NCBI GenBank assembly: GCA_000158135.1
Contig: DS999531.1
Location: 542,926 to 606,925, forward strand
Length of the DNA: 64,000 nt
DNA from: Rhodobacteraceae bacterium KLH11
GTDB taxonomy: Bacteria > Pseudomonadota > Alphaproteobacteria > Rhodobacterales > Rhodobacteraceae
Direction of reading: 5' to 3'
This document shows positions 46,189-58,444 of the stretch, in pieces. The position numbers and the translations under genes are program-made. The notes under the pieces are model-generated. The model saw only the letters and a program-made list of their open reading frames with translations. It ran no database searches and was not told where the DNA came from. Numbering within the stretch: the first letter of the stretch is position 1; every line of letters starts with the position of its first letter.

Positions 46189-47111
46189 CATCGGTTGTAA
46201 CAATATCCGGAGACATCACCGGCGATGTAACCGGCCTGCCGCCGAATGTGGCAACGGGTGATCTTGATGTAACTGCAACATCAGATTTCGGAACGTTTGA
46301 GGGGGCCAGCTGGGAAATCTCCGACCCGCCGGATTTTGGCACGGCGTCCATTGATCCTGCGACCGGAGAGTGGAGCTATACCGTCGACCCCGCCTTCTTC
46401 GATGACCTCGACAATGGCGAAATCGTGCCCGACTCGTTCGAGGTAACGGTGACGGCCGATTTTGCCAATGCGCTCTTTACCTTCACCGGCACGCAAACCC
46501 AGATCATCGACATCACCATCGAAGGGGTGTGCTTCACCGCCGGAACGCTGATCGAAACCGCCGATGGCCCACGAGCCATTGAGCATCTGCGTGTGAATGA
46601 CGAGGTGCGCACTGCCGATCACGGGATGCAGCCCATCCGATGGATTGAAAGCAGCCGCTTGTCACCTGATCGATTGCGCGCAAATCCGGCGATGCGCCCC
46701 GTGCGCCTTGCTGCGGGTAGTCTGGGGCCGGGTATGCCCGCGCGTGATTTGCGGGTCTCGCAGCAGCACCGCATCCTGATCAAGGGCCCGAAGGTCGAGA
46801 TGCTTTTTGGCACCGCCGAGGTGTTGATCGCCGCCAAGCATCTGTGTTCCTGGCCGGGGATCGAGATCGAGACAAATGATGCCCCTGTCGAATACCTGCA
46901 CATCCTGCTTGACCGGCACGAGCTTCTGACCGCCGAAGGCGCGCTGGCCGAAAGCCTGTTTCTGGGCGAGGAAACCCTGCACACGCTATCATCCGACGCG
47001 CTGCAGGAACTGACCGAAATCTTCCCCGACCGCGCCATTGATCAGCGCCCCGGTTTCGGGCGTGCCGCTCGGCTGATCCTGCGCGAACATGAAGCGCGGG
47101 CGCTGGCCTAG
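46185..47111 (+). CDS. Hint-domain (Hedgehog/intein-type) protein with VCBS-like N-terminus
   Basis: 308 residues. Residues 1-112 form a VCBS/cadherin-like beta domain (FGTASIDPATGEWSYTVDPA). The Hint domain starts at C116 (CFTAGTLIETADGPRAIEHL), has VRTADHGMQPIRWIESS and ends with the RVSQQHRILIKGP region and IAAKHL. Hint domains can cleave the chain at their first cysteine. No signal peptide, as for proteins exported by type I secretion. Translationally coupled to the HlyC-like acyltransferase, so it is the probable acylation substrate; this is inference. Confidence 0.85.
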   Translation: MTSVVTISGDITGDVTGLPPNVATGDLDVTATSDFGTFEGASWEISDPPDFGTASIDPATGEWSYTVDPAFFDDLDNGEIVPDSFEVTVTADFANALFTFTGTQTQIIDITIEGVCFTAGTLIETADGPRAIEHLRVNDEVRTADHGMQPIRWIESSRLSPDRLRANPAMRPVRLAAGSLGPGMPARDLRVSQQHRILIKGPKVEMLFGTAEVLIAAKHLCSWPGIEIETNDAPVEYLHILLDRHELLTAEGALAESLFLGEETLHTLSSDALQELTEIFPDRAIDQRPGFGRAARLILREHEARALA

Positions 47112-48217
47112 GCTTTGCCCTCGGGCCCGATCACCCACCCGCCAACATCCTGCGGTGCCAGCGCAACGGTCTTGATTACCGCATAACAGCGGCTTCCCTG
47201 CTGCAATCCCAATGCCGCGACCGAGCGCCGGGTCACGCGTGACAGCACAACCCCAGCCGGAGTTTTTACCGATACAATAGCCCCCGGTCCCTCGCCCGCC
47301 CGGATCGCCTCGACCTGACCGGCCATCACGTTCAGGGCCGAAAGCGCCTCGGGCGGTTTGCTGGCCAACAGCACCTCCTGCGCGGGAATGCGAATGCGCA
47401 GCTCTTCCCCGATTTTGTGGGGTATTCCCGGCAGGAAAAGCCGTGTGCCCCCCGCATCCAACTCGGTCAGCCCATCCTCATGATGGGCTGCAACGCGAAC
47501 CTGCAACACCGCGCCAACAGCGCGTACCCCGGCAGGGGCCACCGACGGGTCAGCCAGAACCTCAGAGGCCGGACCATGGCGCAGCACGCGCCCGTCCTGC
47601 AGCGCGACCACGGATGTGGCCAGCCGCGCAACCTCGGCCGCCGAATGGGTCACGTAGAGGATCGGAACCGAGACCTCATCTCGCAGACGCTCGAAATACG
47701 GCAGGATTTCCGCCTTGCGCGCGTCATCCAGCGCCGCCAGAGGTTCATCGGCCACAATCAGGCGCGGGCCGGCCAGCAGGGCACGGCCAATGGCCACCCG
47801 CTGTTTCTCGCCCCCCGACAGGGGCGCAGGTCGGCGATCCAGCAGATGGCCAATACCCAACATTTCGATAACGCGATCGGGGTTTTCACGCCGGGCATCG
47901 CGCGGCGCGAACCGGCGGCCATAGTTCAGATTCTGGCGCACGCTCAGATGCGGAAAAAGGCGACCTTCCTGAAAGATATAACCCAGACGTCGCCGATGGG
48001 GTGGCAGCCACGTGCCCTGCCGGGTGTCGAACAGAACCCAGTCATCCACGGCAACGCGCCCGGCCTCGGGCCGTAGCAACCCGGCCACCACGTTCGCTAT
48101 CGTTGTCTTACCCGCCCCGGACCGGCCAAACAGAACCGTCACACCCGAGGGCGCATCGAATTCAATATCCAGCGCAAGCCCCGGCAGTTGATGTTGCAGA
48201 CGAACGGACAGGCTCAT
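47108..48217 (-). CDS. modC: Molybdate ABC transporter ATP-binding protein
   Basis: 369 residues: ATPase domain with Walker A FGRSGAGKTTIANV, signature PLSGGEKQRVAIGRALLAG and Walker B LIVADEPLAALD, then a C-terminal molybdate-binding (TOBE) domain from about residue 290 (LSALNVMAGQVEAIRAGEGP). Drives molybdate import with ModAB. The stop shares the palindrome CTAG with the stop of the convergent Hint gene. Overlaps modB by four bases. Confidence 0.95.
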   Translation of the reverse strand: MSLSVRLQHQLPGLALDIEFDAPSGVTVLFGRSGAGKTTIANVVAGLLRPEAGRVAVDDWVLFDTRQGTWLPPHRRRLGYIFQEGRLFPHLSVRQNLNYGRRFAPRDARRENPDRVIEMLGIGHLLDRRPAPLSGGEKQRVAIGRALLAGPRLIVADEPLAALDDARKAEILPYFERLRDEVSVPILYVTHSAAEVARLATSVVALQDGRVLRHGPASEVLADPSVAPAGVRAVGAVLQVRVAAHHEDGLTELDAGGTRLFLPGIPHKIGEELRIRIPAQEVLLASKPPEALSALNVMAGQVEAIRAGEGPGAIVSVKTPAGVVLSRVTRRSVAALGLQQGSRCYAVIKTVALAPQDVGGWVIGPEGKA

Positions 48218-48906
48218 GACCCTGCCACCCGTCTGGCCACCCGGCGCCCGACATATTCCGACAACAGCAGCGCACCCATGGCGATGATGATCGAGATGAC
48301 AACCAACCGCGTCGCCGCCGCCTCACCACCCGGCACCTGCAGGAAGGCATAGACGGCTGATGGCAGGGTCTGCGTCTGGCCGGGGATGTTTGAGACAAAG
48401 GTAATCGTCGCCCCGAACTCTCCCATCGCCTTGGCAAAGGCAAGGATCGCGCCCGCGATGACGCCGGGCAGGATCATCGGCAATGTCACCGTTGCGAACA
48501 CCAGCAGGCGCGAGGCCCCCAGCGTGGCGCCTGCTTGCTCCAGCTTGGGATCCACGGCCTCGATCGATAACCGAATGGCGCGTACCATCAGCGGGAAAGC
48601 CATGATCCCGGCGGCCAACGCCGCACCGGTCCAGCGGAAGGCGAAGACAATCCCAAGCTCGGACAAGGGTTTGCCCAGCGGGCCCTGTATGCCAAAGGCC
48701 AGCAACAGCAAATACCCGGTAACCACCGGTGGCAGGATCAGCGGCAAATGCACCAGCCCATTCAGCACCTGCCGCCCCGGAAAGCGCCAGCGCGCCAGTG
48801 CATAGGCCACGAATATCCCGAAAGGCAGTGTGACCAGCGTCGCCCAGAACGACACACGCAGCGACAGGCGCAGCGCCTCGATCTCTGCCGGTCCCAGCCA
48901 GCCCAT
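48214..48906 (-). CDS. modB: Molybdate ABC transporter permease
   Basis: 230 residues with five or six membrane segments and the inner-membrane permease motif EQAGATLGASRLLVFATVTL (EAA loop) that contacts ModC. Located between modA (four-base gap) and modC (overlap), the standard order. Confidence 0.95.
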   Translation of the reverse strand: MGWLGPAEIEALRLSLRVSFWATLVTLPFGIFVAYALARWRFPGRQVLNGLVHLPLILPPVVTGYLLLLAFGIQGPLGKPLSELGIVFAFRWTGAALAAGIMAFPLMVRAIRLSIEAVDPKLEQAGATLGASRLLVFATVTLPMILPGVIAGAILAFAKAMGEFGATITFVSNIPGQTQTLPSAVYAFLQVPGGEAAATRLVVISIIIAMGALLLSEYVGRRVARRVAGS

Positions 48907-48910
48907 GCTG

Positions 48911-49663
48911 TTACCTTTCCGGCAGGGAAAACCCCTGCCTCAGGAATTCCGCCCGCGCCGAGGCCGTTTGCAGATGGGCCAGAAACGCCCCGGCACCGGG
49001 TCTGGCAGAAATCGTCAGAGCTGCCGGATAGGTGATGGGCGGATGCAGGTCAGCCGGGATGGCACCGATAACTTCAACCCGATCCTCGGCTTTCGCGTCC
49101 GACCGGTAGACGATCCCCAGCGGGGCGGCCCCCGTCGCAACAAGCGCCAAAGCGGCCCGTACATTATCGGCCTGGGCGATCCGGCCCTGCACCTCATCCC
49201 ACAAGCCCAAACCGCGCAGCGCGGCCTTACCGTATATCCCGGCGGGCACCGCATCGACCAGCGCCATGGCCAGATAACCGCCATCCAGCCGGGTGGTCAG
49301 ATCAAAGCCACGCCCGATCTCGGCGTGAGCGCTGCCCGGAGCACCAATCACGACCAGCCCGTTGCTTAGCAAATCCACCCGCGAAGCGGCGTCGATCAAA
49401 CCCTCCTGCTGCAGCACATCCATCCAGTCTTGATTGGCCGAAACAAACAGGTCCGCAGGAGCCCCCAGTTCTATCTGTCGTGCCAGCACGGAAGACGCCG
49501 CGTAAGATACGGTAACCTCATGACCGGTTTCTTCTTCAAAACCCGGCACGATCGTATCAAGTGCGGTCTTCAGGCTGGCTGCAGCGAAGATCAGCACAGC
49601 CTCGGCCCGCGCCGGGGCTGCAAGCAGCGCGCAAAAGGCCAAAGCCGCAATCAGGCAGCGCAT
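48911..49663 (-). CDS. modA: Molybdate-binding periplasmic protein
   Basis: About 250 residues: signal peptide MRCLIAALAFCALLAAPARA, then the ModA opening VLIFAAASLKTALDTIVPGF with the ligand serines and QIELGAPADLFVSANQDWM. Start set by GGAGG seven bases before this ATG. Binds molybdate or tungstate for ModBC. No clear Mo-box was seen upstream. Confidence 0.94.
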   Translation of the reverse strand: MRCLIAALAFCALLAAPARAEAVLIFAAASLKTALDTIVPGFEEETGHEVTVSYAASSVLARQIELGAPADLFVSANQDWMDVLQQEGLIDAASRVDLLSNGLVVIGAPGSAHAEIGRGFDLTTRLDGGYLAMALVDAVPAGIYGKAALRGLGLWDEVQGRIAQADNVRAALALVATGAAPLGIVYRSDAKAEDRVEVIGAIPADLHPPITYPAALTISARPGAGAFLAHLQTASARAEFLRQGFSLPER

Positions 49664-49823
49664 CTTGTGCCTCCGGTTCAGAGGGTTGCAGTTGTTCAGG
49701 GCATATCGGAGCCGACACAGGGCAGGCAAGGCCCTTTACCACCCCAAGGTCAGTATGCAGCCCGATCCCGACAGGCAATTCTGTCGCTATGGGGATTGAT
49801 CCCGACCCGAATTCAGGCTGAAT

Positions 49824-51107
49824 GTGAGCCAACCAACGACAGGACCCGCTCACATGCTGCACCAGACCCCCGGCCTTATCGACGAAATCCGCGCCCGCTT
49901 TGCCCATGTCGATGCCTGCCCCTTTCAGGGTCCGCGTATCTTTTTCGAAAATGCGGGCGGTGCGCTGACGCTGAAATCTGTGGTCGAGACTTCGGCCAAA
50001 TTTGCCGCCATCCCGGACAATCAGGGGCGCGATAACGCGGCCAGCCATGCGCTGGTAGACATCATCCAGCGGGCCAAGGCCGATTTGTCCGTGTTCATGA
50101 ATGCTCCGGCAGGGCAGTTCTTTGTCGGCGAAAGTGGAACCGAGCTGCTGTTCCGCATGATCCGCACCGCGTGCGTGAATGCCCCCAAAGGCAGCAAGGT
50201 GATTGGCAGTTCCATCGAACACCCCGCCAGCCGCAGCGCCGCGCGCCGCTGGGCCGGGATCGCCGGGCTGGGCTATATCAATGTGCCCCATGACGATGCC
50301 ACCGGGTTGGTGACGGCAGAGGCCTACGCAGCGATGATGACCCACGACGTCGCTGTCGCCACGATCCTGCATGCCTCTCCCGTAACGGGTATGGGCATGG
50401 ACATCGCTGCAATTGCAAAAGCCATCCGCACTGTTGCCCCCGACTGCTTTATCATCGTCGATGGCATCCAGCACGCGGCGCATGGCCAGATGGATATCAA
50501 CAGCTATGGCGTCGATGGGTATGCCATCTCGCCCTACAAAGTGTTCTCGCGCCATGGCTATGGCATTGCCTGGATATCGGACCGCCTGACCGCCCTGCCT
50601 CATGACCAGTTGATCGACGCCCCGGCCGAAGGCTGGGAATTCGGCACCCGCGATACCGGAGCCTACGCGACCATGTCCGACGTGATCGATTACTTCGACT
50701 GGCTGGGTGCACAGGTATCCGATGAAACGGACCGAGGCGACAGAATCCGAGCCGCCGGTCGCGCTATTCACGCATATGAAACCCACCTGACAAACGCCAT
50801 GATCAACGGCACCGGCAACCTGCCCGGCCTGCGCGATATGGACCACATCTCTATCCTGGCCGGAGCCGACAACCCGGCACGCGAAGGGCTGGTATCGATC
50901 ACTGTGCGCGATATGCCGTCGGCCGATGTGGTGACGCAACTGAACCAACAAGGTATCCGCACCCATACCCGCAAAGCGGATCACTACAGCGGCAACGTGC
51001 TCGACCCGCTGGACCTGAGCGATTGCATCCGCATATCGCTATGTCACTACAACACCGAACACGAGGTCGCACAGTTACTGGCTGCTTTGAAGGGCATGAA
51101 AGTATGA
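49824..51107 (+). CDS. Cysteine-desulfurase-like PLP protein
   Basis: 427 residues from a GTG (an ATG ten codons on is possible). Fold type I aminotransferase-like: FFENAGGALTLKSVVE near the N-terminus, GSSIEHPASRSAARRW, IVDGIQHAAHGQMDI and the PLP lysine in ISPYKVFSRHGYGIAW. It belongs to the cysteine-desulfurase-like family. The usual catalytic cysteine loop is not evident, so desulfurase activity is uncertain; selenocysteine lyase or another beta-elimination is possible. Divergent from modABC. Confidence 0.8.
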   Translation: MSQPTTGPAHMLHQTPGLIDEIRARFAHVDACPFQGPRIFFENAGGALTLKSVVETSAKFAAIPDNQGRDNAASHALVDIIQRAKADLSVFMNAPAGQFFVGESGTELLFRMIRTACVNAPKGSKVIGSSIEHPASRSAARRWAGIAGLGYINVPHDDATGLVTAEAYAAMMTHDVAVATILHASPVTGMGMDIAAIAKAIRTVAPDCFIIVDGIQHAAHGQMDINSYGVDGYAISPYKVFSRHGYGIAWISDRLTALPHDQLIDAPAEGWEFGTRDTGAYATMSDVIDYFDWLGAQVSDETDRGDRIRAAGRAIHAYETHLTNAMINGTGNLPGLRDMDHISILAGADNPAREGLVSITVRDMPSADVVTQLNQQGIRTHTRKADHYSGNVLDPLDLSDCIRISLCHYNTEHEVAQLLAALKGMKV

Positions 51108-51191
51108 TCCGTGGGTTGGCGCAATTTTTGCAAAAGAAATTGTGCCTGACCTCTTGCACCCGTGCACAGGCTTGGCTACATGAGCCCTCAC

Positions 51192-51267
<76 letters not shown>

Positions 51268-51386
51268 TCCTTTCCCCACGATGTATCGGGGTCTCACGCG
51301 ACTAGCTGCTTTTGCTGTGCTGCGCGTGAAACTGTGTCCGCTGCACTTAAACGGAAAAGATGTCTCCAACACAGGAGATATGGGCC

Positions 51387-51449
51387 GTGGCAACAATCGT
51401 AAATCGGCCTAGCGGAAAGTGGCAAGCGACGGTTCGGAAAGACGGGCAC
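51387..51449 (+). pseudogene. N-terminal fossil of a tyrosine integrase
   Basis: From a GTG with GGAGAT upstream the frame gives VATIVNRPSGKWQATVRKDG, the typical first strands of an Arm-binding integrase domain, then loses similarity within about 21 codons. Nothing else of the enzyme is present in the 440-base gap between the PLP gene and uvrB. It is a remnant of an element once integrated at the adjacent tRNA-Val. Confidence 0.5.
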
Positions 51450-51548
51450 TTTCGCATTCATGTCCTGATTGAAGCCATATGCATCATGCTAAACTTCGCT
51501 TTGTTGAAACCGTTTGACTGGAGCGACCCCGTTACCGAAGCTCTGAGC

Positions 51549-53735
<2,187 letters not shown>

Positions 53736-53887
53736 AGGGGGAGATTCCTTTCAGGCCTGATTTTGATCTGTTTTTGTTCTTGTTCAAGAGGCAATTCAAA
53801 TCATCGCAATACCGGCATTTGCGGTCTTGTTCGTGAACCCGCCCTGACGCATAAACATCACCAGTCACATGAGTAGGGAGACGCCAC

Positions 53888-54199
53888 ATGCGCGCACGGA
53901 TTTACCAGCCTGCCAGAAATGCGATGACATCGGGATTGGCCAAAACCCGGCATTGGGTTTTGGAATACGCCCCCGCATCGGCGCGCGAGGTTGATCCGCT
54001 GATGGGCTGGACCTCGTCTTCGGATACACAAACCCAGATACGCCTGAAATTCGACACCAAGGAAGAAGCGCTGGATTATGCCAACGATCATGGGATCGAG
54101 GTTCAGGTAACTGAACCGCACCAGCGCAAACCCAACCTGCGCCCCCGTGGCTATGGCGAAAACTTCGCCACCGACCGGCGCGGCCCCTGGACACATTAA
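53888..54199 (+). CDS. NADH dehydrogenase accessory subunit (NDUFS4-like)
   Basis: 103 residues with the ETC complex I 18-kDa pattern: [40 protein letters not shown] and [20 protein letters not shown]. Alphaproteobacterial relative of the mitochondrial NDUFS4 subunit that stabilises the NADH-oxidising arm of complex I. An ATGAGTAGGGAGACGCCACATG context gives a GGGAG site before the start. Confidence 0.93.
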   Translation: MRARIYQPARNAMTSGLAKTRHWVLEYAPASAREVDPLMGWTSSSDTQTQIRLKFDTKEEALDYANDHGIEVQVTEPHQRKPNLRPRGYGENFATDRRGPWTH

Positions 54200-54676
54200 G
54201 TGATCGAGATCCGCCGGGCTGATCCGGGCAGCGAGAACATTCGCCCCATCATCGACGCCCACCTCGTCCATAGCTGGGACGCGACTCCGCAAACATCAAA
54301 TCACACTCTGGATGCCAAATCCCTGCGTGAACCCGGGATACGGTTCTGGGCGCTGTTCGAAGACGATGCGCCTCTGGGCTGCGGGGCGCTCAAAGCCCTG
54401 CCCGATGGCACGGCCGAGGTGAAATCGGTTCATATCCTCGCCGCCGCACGCGGACGCGGGCTGGCACGGGTGTTGATGACCCATCTGGCCGATCTGGCGC
54501 GGACCGAGGGCATCTCGGCGCTGGTTCTGGAAACCGGCGCGGCCCATTTGCCGGAATATGACGCCGCGCGCAAACTTTATGAAGCGCTGGGATATGCGTA
54601 TTGCGCTCCGATCTACGGCTACACAGAAGATCCCAACAGCGCCTTCATGCGATTGGATCTGACAACGGGCACGTAG
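54200..54676 (+). CDS. GNAT-family acetyltransferase
   Basis: 158 residues from a GTG that directly follows the stop of the NDUFS4-like gene. Acetyl-CoA motif SVHILAAARGRGLARVLMTH and the RKLYEALGYAYCAPIYGYTE end. Coupled to the complex I gene by position only; substrate unknown. Confidence 0.82.
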   Translation: MIEIRRADPGSENIRPIIDAHLVHSWDATPQTSNHTLDAKSLREPGIRFWALFEDDAPLGCGALKALPDGTAEVKSVHILAAARGRGLARVLMTHLADLARTEGISALVLETGAAHLPEYDAARKLYEALGYAYCAPIYGYTEDPNSAFMRLDLTTGT

Positions 54677-54692
54677 GCCCTAGCTGCTGCGA

Positions 54693-54717
54693 AAAGACCC
54701 GCCATTTCGGCGGGTCT
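54693..54717 (-). terminator. Bidirectional terminator between the acetyltransferase gene and clpB
   Basis: An eight-base-pair stem GACCCGCC/GGCGGGTC with loop ATTTC. Read from clpB it is followed by TTTTCG, so it mainly ends clpB transcription; in the other direction it is followed by TCTCTTGG, a weaker tail. Confidence 0.8.
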
Positions 54718-54733
54718 CTCTTGGCTTTACAGG

Positions 54734-57352
54734 TTAATGTACAACCGCGTCGTCTGGCCGCGGGCGTTCCGACGTACCCAGCCGGTCGCCGATGATCAGG
54801 CCCTCGGAACCGGCAGATACCGGCACGACCTCACCATCCTTGATCTCACCAGCCAGCAAAGCCTCGGCCAGAGGGTTCTGCAAGGCACGCTGGATCACAC
54901 GCTTCAGCGGGCGGGCACCAAAGACCGGATCATAGCCTTCGTTGGCCAGCCATTCTTTGGCACCATCGTCCAACGCCAGCTCGATCTTGCGGGCAGCCAG
55001 ACGTTTCTGCAGACGCGCCATCTGGATATCGACGATGCCATCCATATCAGCCCGTTTGAGCCGGTCGAAGATGATGGTCTCGTCCAGACGGTTCAGGAAT
55101 TCGGGCCGGAAATGCGCCCGGACCGCATCCATCACATCCCGCCGCGCCTGCGCGCTGTCGGCACCTTCGGGCAACTGGCTGAGCGCCTGAGACCCAAGGT
55201 TCGACGTCAGGATGATCAGCGTTTGCTTGAAATCCACGGTGCGGCCCTGACCATCGGTCAGCACGCCGTCATCGAGAACCTGCAACAGCACGTTGAACAC
55301 ATCCGGATGCGCCTTTTCGACCTCGTCAAACAGCACGACCTGATAGGGCCTGCGCCGCACGGCTTCGGTCAGCACACCGCCCTCGTCATAGCCGACATAG
55401 CCCGGAGGGGCACCGATCAGGCGGGCAACTGCGTGTTTCTCCATGAACTCGGACATGTCGATGCGCACCATCGCGTTGTCGTCGTCGAACAGGAAATTCG
55501 CCACGGCCTTGGTCAGCTCGGTTTTCCCCACGCCGGTGGGCCCGAGAAACAGGAACGAACCCAGCGGACGACCTTCATCGTTCAGGCCCGCACGCGCACG
55601 GCGTACGGCGTTTGCGACAGCAGTCACCGCCGCATCCTGACCGATCACGCGGGAATGCAGATCGTCTTCCATCCGCAGCAGTTTCTCACGCTCGCCTTCC
55701 AGCATTTTCGAGGTCGGGATGCCGGTCCAGCGTTCGACCACCGAAGCGATCTGTTCGGGGCGCACCGTTTCCTCGGCCATCATGGCGTTGCTCTCGGCAT
55801 TCTCGGCCTCAGTCAGCTTTTTCTCAAGCTCGGGGATGACGCCATAAGACAGCTCACCGGCTTTCGCCAGATTGCCCTCGCGCTTGGCAATCTCCAGATC
55901 AGCGCGCGCCTTGTCGAGCTGTTCTTTCAGATCCCGCGCGCCTGCCAGCTTGTCACGTTCGGCCTGCCATTGGGCGGTCATCTCAGCCGATTGCTCCTGC
56001 AGATCGGCCAGATCCTTTTGCAAGGTTTCCAGACGATCCTTGGAGGCCGCGTCATCTTCCAGCTTCAGCGCCTCTTCCTCGATCTGCATTTGCAGGATTT
56101 GGCGATCGAGCTGATCGAGTTCCTCGGGCTTGGAATCCACCTCCATCCGCAGACGCGACGCCGCTTCATCGACCAAATCGATGGCTTTGTCGGGCAGGAA
56201 CCGGTCAGTGATATAGCGATGCGACAGGGTTGCCGCCGAGACCAGCGCCGAATCCGAGATGCGCACGCCGTGGTGCAACTCGTACTTTTCCTTGATGCCG
56301 CGCAGGATGCTGATCGTGTCCTCGACGGTCGGTTCCGCCACCACAACAGGCTGGAACCGGCGCGCAAGGGCCGCGTCTTTTTCCACATATTTGCGGTACT
56401 CATCCAGCGTGGTTGCGCCGATACAATGCAGCTCACCCCGGGCAAGCGCAGGCTTGATCAGGTTGGCGGCATCCATCGCGCCGTCAGACTTACCAGCCCC
56501 GACGAGCGTGTGCATCTCATCAATGAACAGGATGATCTCACCAGCGGCCTCGGTGACTTCGGTCAGAACCGCCTTGAGGCGTTCTTCGAACTCGCCACGG
56601 TATTTCGCACCGGCAATCAGCGCGCCCATATCAAGCGCGAGCAGCTTCTTGTCCTTCAGCGATTCCGGCACGTCACCGTTAATGACACGCAGGGCCATGC
56701 CCTCGGCAATCGCGGTTTTACCGACACCGGGTTCCCCGATCAGAACCGGATTGTTCTTGGTTCGCCGCGACAGAACCTGCATCGAACGGCGGATTTCCTC
56801 ATCGCGCCCGATGATCGGGTCGATCTTGCCTTCAGCCGCGGCCTCGGTCAGATCACGCGCGTATTTCTTGAGCGCGTCATAACCCTCTTCCGCCGACGCG
56901 GTGTCAGCAGTGCGGCCTTTACGAATGTCGTTGATGGCTTCGTTCAGCTTCTGCGCAGATACAGCACCGGCCTCCAAAGCGTCTTTGGCCTTGGATTTCA
57001 CCATGCAAAGCGCCATCAGAACCCGTTCGACCGGCACAAAGCTGTCGCCCGCCTTGGTGGCAATCTTCGCGGCCTCGTCCAGAACCTTGGCGGTCTGGCC
57101 GTCCATGTAAATCTGGCTCGCGTCGCCGCTGACTTTCGGGATTTTGCCCATCGCGGCATCCAGCGCCTCGACCACGCGGTTCGGCGCGCCGCCCGCGCGG
57201 GTGATCAGGTTGCTGGCCAGCCCCTGATCGTCATCCATCAATGCCTTGAGTATATGCGTCGGCTCCAGCCTCTGGTGCCCTTCGCGCAGCGCAATGGTCT
57301 GCGCCGCCTGCACGAAACCCCGTGCCCGCTCGGTGAACTTGTTCAAGTCCAT
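54734..57352 (-). CDS. clpB: ATP-dependent disaggregase ClpB
   Basis: 872 residues. N-terminal repeat domain ([20 protein letters not shown]), first AAA domain with [20 protein letters not shown], long middle coiled coil (about 405-530), second AAA domain with [20 protein letters not shown], and [20 protein letters not shown]. Resolves protein aggregates with DnaK. GGAG precedes the ATG. Confidence 0.97.
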   Translation of the reverse strand: MDLNKFTERARGFVQAAQTIALREGHQRLEPTHILKALMDDDQGLASNLITRAGGAPNRVVEALDAAMGKIPKVSGDASQIYMDGQTAKVLDEAAKIATKAGDSFVPVERVLMALCMVKSKAKDALEAGAVSAQKLNEAINDIRKGRTADTASAEEGYDALKKYARDLTEAAAEGKIDPIIGRDEEIRRSMQVLSRRTKNNPVLIGEPGVGKTAIAEGMALRVINGDVPESLKDKKLLALDMGALIAGAKYRGEFEERLKAVLTEVTEAAGEIILFIDEMHTLVGAGKSDGAMDAANLIKPALARGELHCIGATTLDEYRKYVEKDAALARRFQPVVVAEPTVEDTISILRGIKEKYELHHGVRISDSALVSAATLSHRYITDRFLPDKAIDLVDEAASRLRMEVDSKPEELDQLDRQILQMQIEEEALKLEDDAASKDRLETLQKDLADLQEQSAEMTAQWQAERDKLAGARDLKEQLDKARADLEIAKREGNLAKAGELSYGVIPELEKKLTEAENAESNAMMAEETVRPEQIASVVERWTGIPTSKMLEGEREKLLRMEDDLHSRVIGQDAAVTAVANAVRRARAGLNDEGRPLGSFLFLGPTGVGKTELTKAVANFLFDDDNAMVRIDMSEFMEKHAVARLIGAPPGYVGYDEGGVLTEAVRRRPYQVVLFDEVEKAHPDVFNVLLQVLDDGVLTDGQGRTVDFKQTLIILTSNLGSQALSQLPEGADSAQARRDVMDAVRAHFRPEFLNRLDETIIFDRLKRADMDGIVDIQMARLQKRLAARKIELALDDGAKEWLANEGYDPVFGARPLKRVIQRALQNPLAEALLAGEIKDGEVVPVSAGSEGLIIGDRLGTSERPRPDDAVVH

Positions 57353-57428
57353 GGTATTCTCCTTTTTTCAAGCGCCCCGTTGTGATGCGCCCGCTTGGCG
57401 GCACGCGTCGATTGAGGCCTCACATTCA

Positions 57429-57456
57429 ATTTGGGAAATATCCGCGTGTATTCAAG
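57429..57456 (-). promoter_or_regulatory. Candidate heat-shock (RpoH) promoter of clpB
   Basis: CTTG, 17 bases, then CCCAAAT, about 75 bases before the clpB start. The alphaproteobacterial RpoH pattern is roughly CTTG-N17/18-CYTATNT; the upstream half and spacing fit, the downstream half only partly. Confidence 0.4.
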
Positions 57457-57557
57457 ACCGCCTGACCAGAATAGCACGCCCCGTATTCTGCACTTGCAAT
57501 ATCGCCAGAACTTGCCACAAACCGATGATATCGAAACGGTTTTGAGAATGCTTTGCA

Positions 57558-58142
57558 ATGATCTCACTGCAAGACCTCCATCGCTGCGTCTCGGACCAGT
57601 GGTCGCCTGTAATCGGCGATCCAAGTCTGGCGGGATGGATCACGGTTGCCGCCTATGGGATCACCGCAGTTCTGAGTTTCAGGTCCGCGCGCCTTTCTGG
57701 TGATCGCGGTACACGGGTGTTCTGGCTGGCGTTGTCGGTCTTGATGGTCGCCCTCATGATCAACAAACAACTGGACCTGCAATCAGCGCTTACCGCAACA
57801 GGCCGTTGCCTTTCACAGATGCAGGGCTGGTACGAAAATCGGCGTTCAGTTCAGATCGGATTCATTCTGCTGGTGATCTTCAGCAGCATCTGTATTGCAT
57901 TGGCCAGTATCTGGCTGCTTCGCAAGCAGTTGCACCAGATCGGGTTGGCCCTGATCGGGCTGATACTCCTGATCTGTTTCGTGCTGATCCGCGCCGCAGG
58001 GTTTCATAATTTCGATGCGCTGTTGAACACAAATATCCTGTTTATTCGCGTGAACTGGCTGATGGAGCTGTCGGGCATCGCCCTGATCGCCCTCAACGCC
58101 GTTTGGATAGCGCGACGCCGTCAACCGCGCGGGATGGAATAG
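57558..58142 (+). CDS. Inner-membrane protein of unknown function
   Basis: 194 residues with about five hydrophobic segments (near 26-42, 53-68, 96-118, 124-146 and 160-183) and a long loop around residue 80-92. No catalytic motif seen. Divergent from clpB and overlapping the end of a convergent lipoprotein gene by 22 bases. Function unknown. Confidence 0.65.
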   Translation: MISLQDLHRCVSDQWSPVIGDPSLAGWITVAAYGITAVLSFRSARLSGDRGTRVFWLALSVLMVALMINKQLDLQSALTATGRCLSQMQGWYENRRSVQIGFILLVIFSSICIALASIWLLRKQLHQIGLALIGLILLICFVLIRAAGFHNFDALLNTNILFIRVNWLMELSGIALIALNAVWIARRRQPRGME

Positions 58143-58444
58143 ACGCTGTAGCCACCGGTTTCTGCCATCTTTTCAGTGTTATACATCTCGATCAGAGATT
58201 GCTCGGCAAGGCTGCCTGTGGGGCACGAGACCAGATCAGCGGTGTGATCCAGAAATTCAACGGTAAAGGCCGTCTCGCCAGTGAACTGGCACCAGTCATC
58301 CTCGGACCGGTAGCCGCGTATCAGGCTCAGGTTGTCATTTGTGGGTGTCGGTGCTGCGCCAGTGTCAGGCGGGGGGCTTTGCCCGGCATCGTCACATGCG
58401 GCCAGCACTAACGCCGCGCCGAGCAAAATTATCTTTTTCATCAT
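58121..58444 (-). CDS. Small lipoprotein of unknown function
   Basis: About 107 residues. Lipoprotein signal MMKKIILLGAALVLAACDD with lipobox LAAC, so it is anchored by its cysteine. The mature part has a proline/threonine-rich linker and two cysteines that could form a disulfide (DDWCQFTGETAF and ADLVSCPTGSLAEQ). Two adjacent ATGs can start it. Family not recognised. Confidence 0.75.
   Translation of the reverse strand: MMKKIILLGAALVLAACDDAGQSPPPDTGAAPTPTNDNLSLIRGYRSEDDWCQFTGETAFTVEFLDHTADLVSCPTGSLAEQSLIEMYNTEKMAETGGYSVYSIPRG

Noticed and set aside
49664..49823. A Mo-box between modA and the PLP gene
   Set aside because: A CGATAT word is present, but no inverted partner at the right distance was found.
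49557..50984. A 475-codon minus-strand frame over the cysteine-desulfurase-like gene
   Set aside because: Antisense shadow; the plus-strand protein has a full PLP-enzyme pattern.
53736..53887. A LexA box upstream of uvrB
   Set aside because: Several GTTC words and a GTTCGTGAAC palindrome occur, but none has the GTTC-N7-GTTC spacing expected for alphaproteobacterial LexA.
54737..57385. An 882-codon open frame on the plus strand across clpB
   Set aside because: It is antisense to clpB throughout. Long antisense frames arise from GC-rich third positions, and the translation has no domain pattern.
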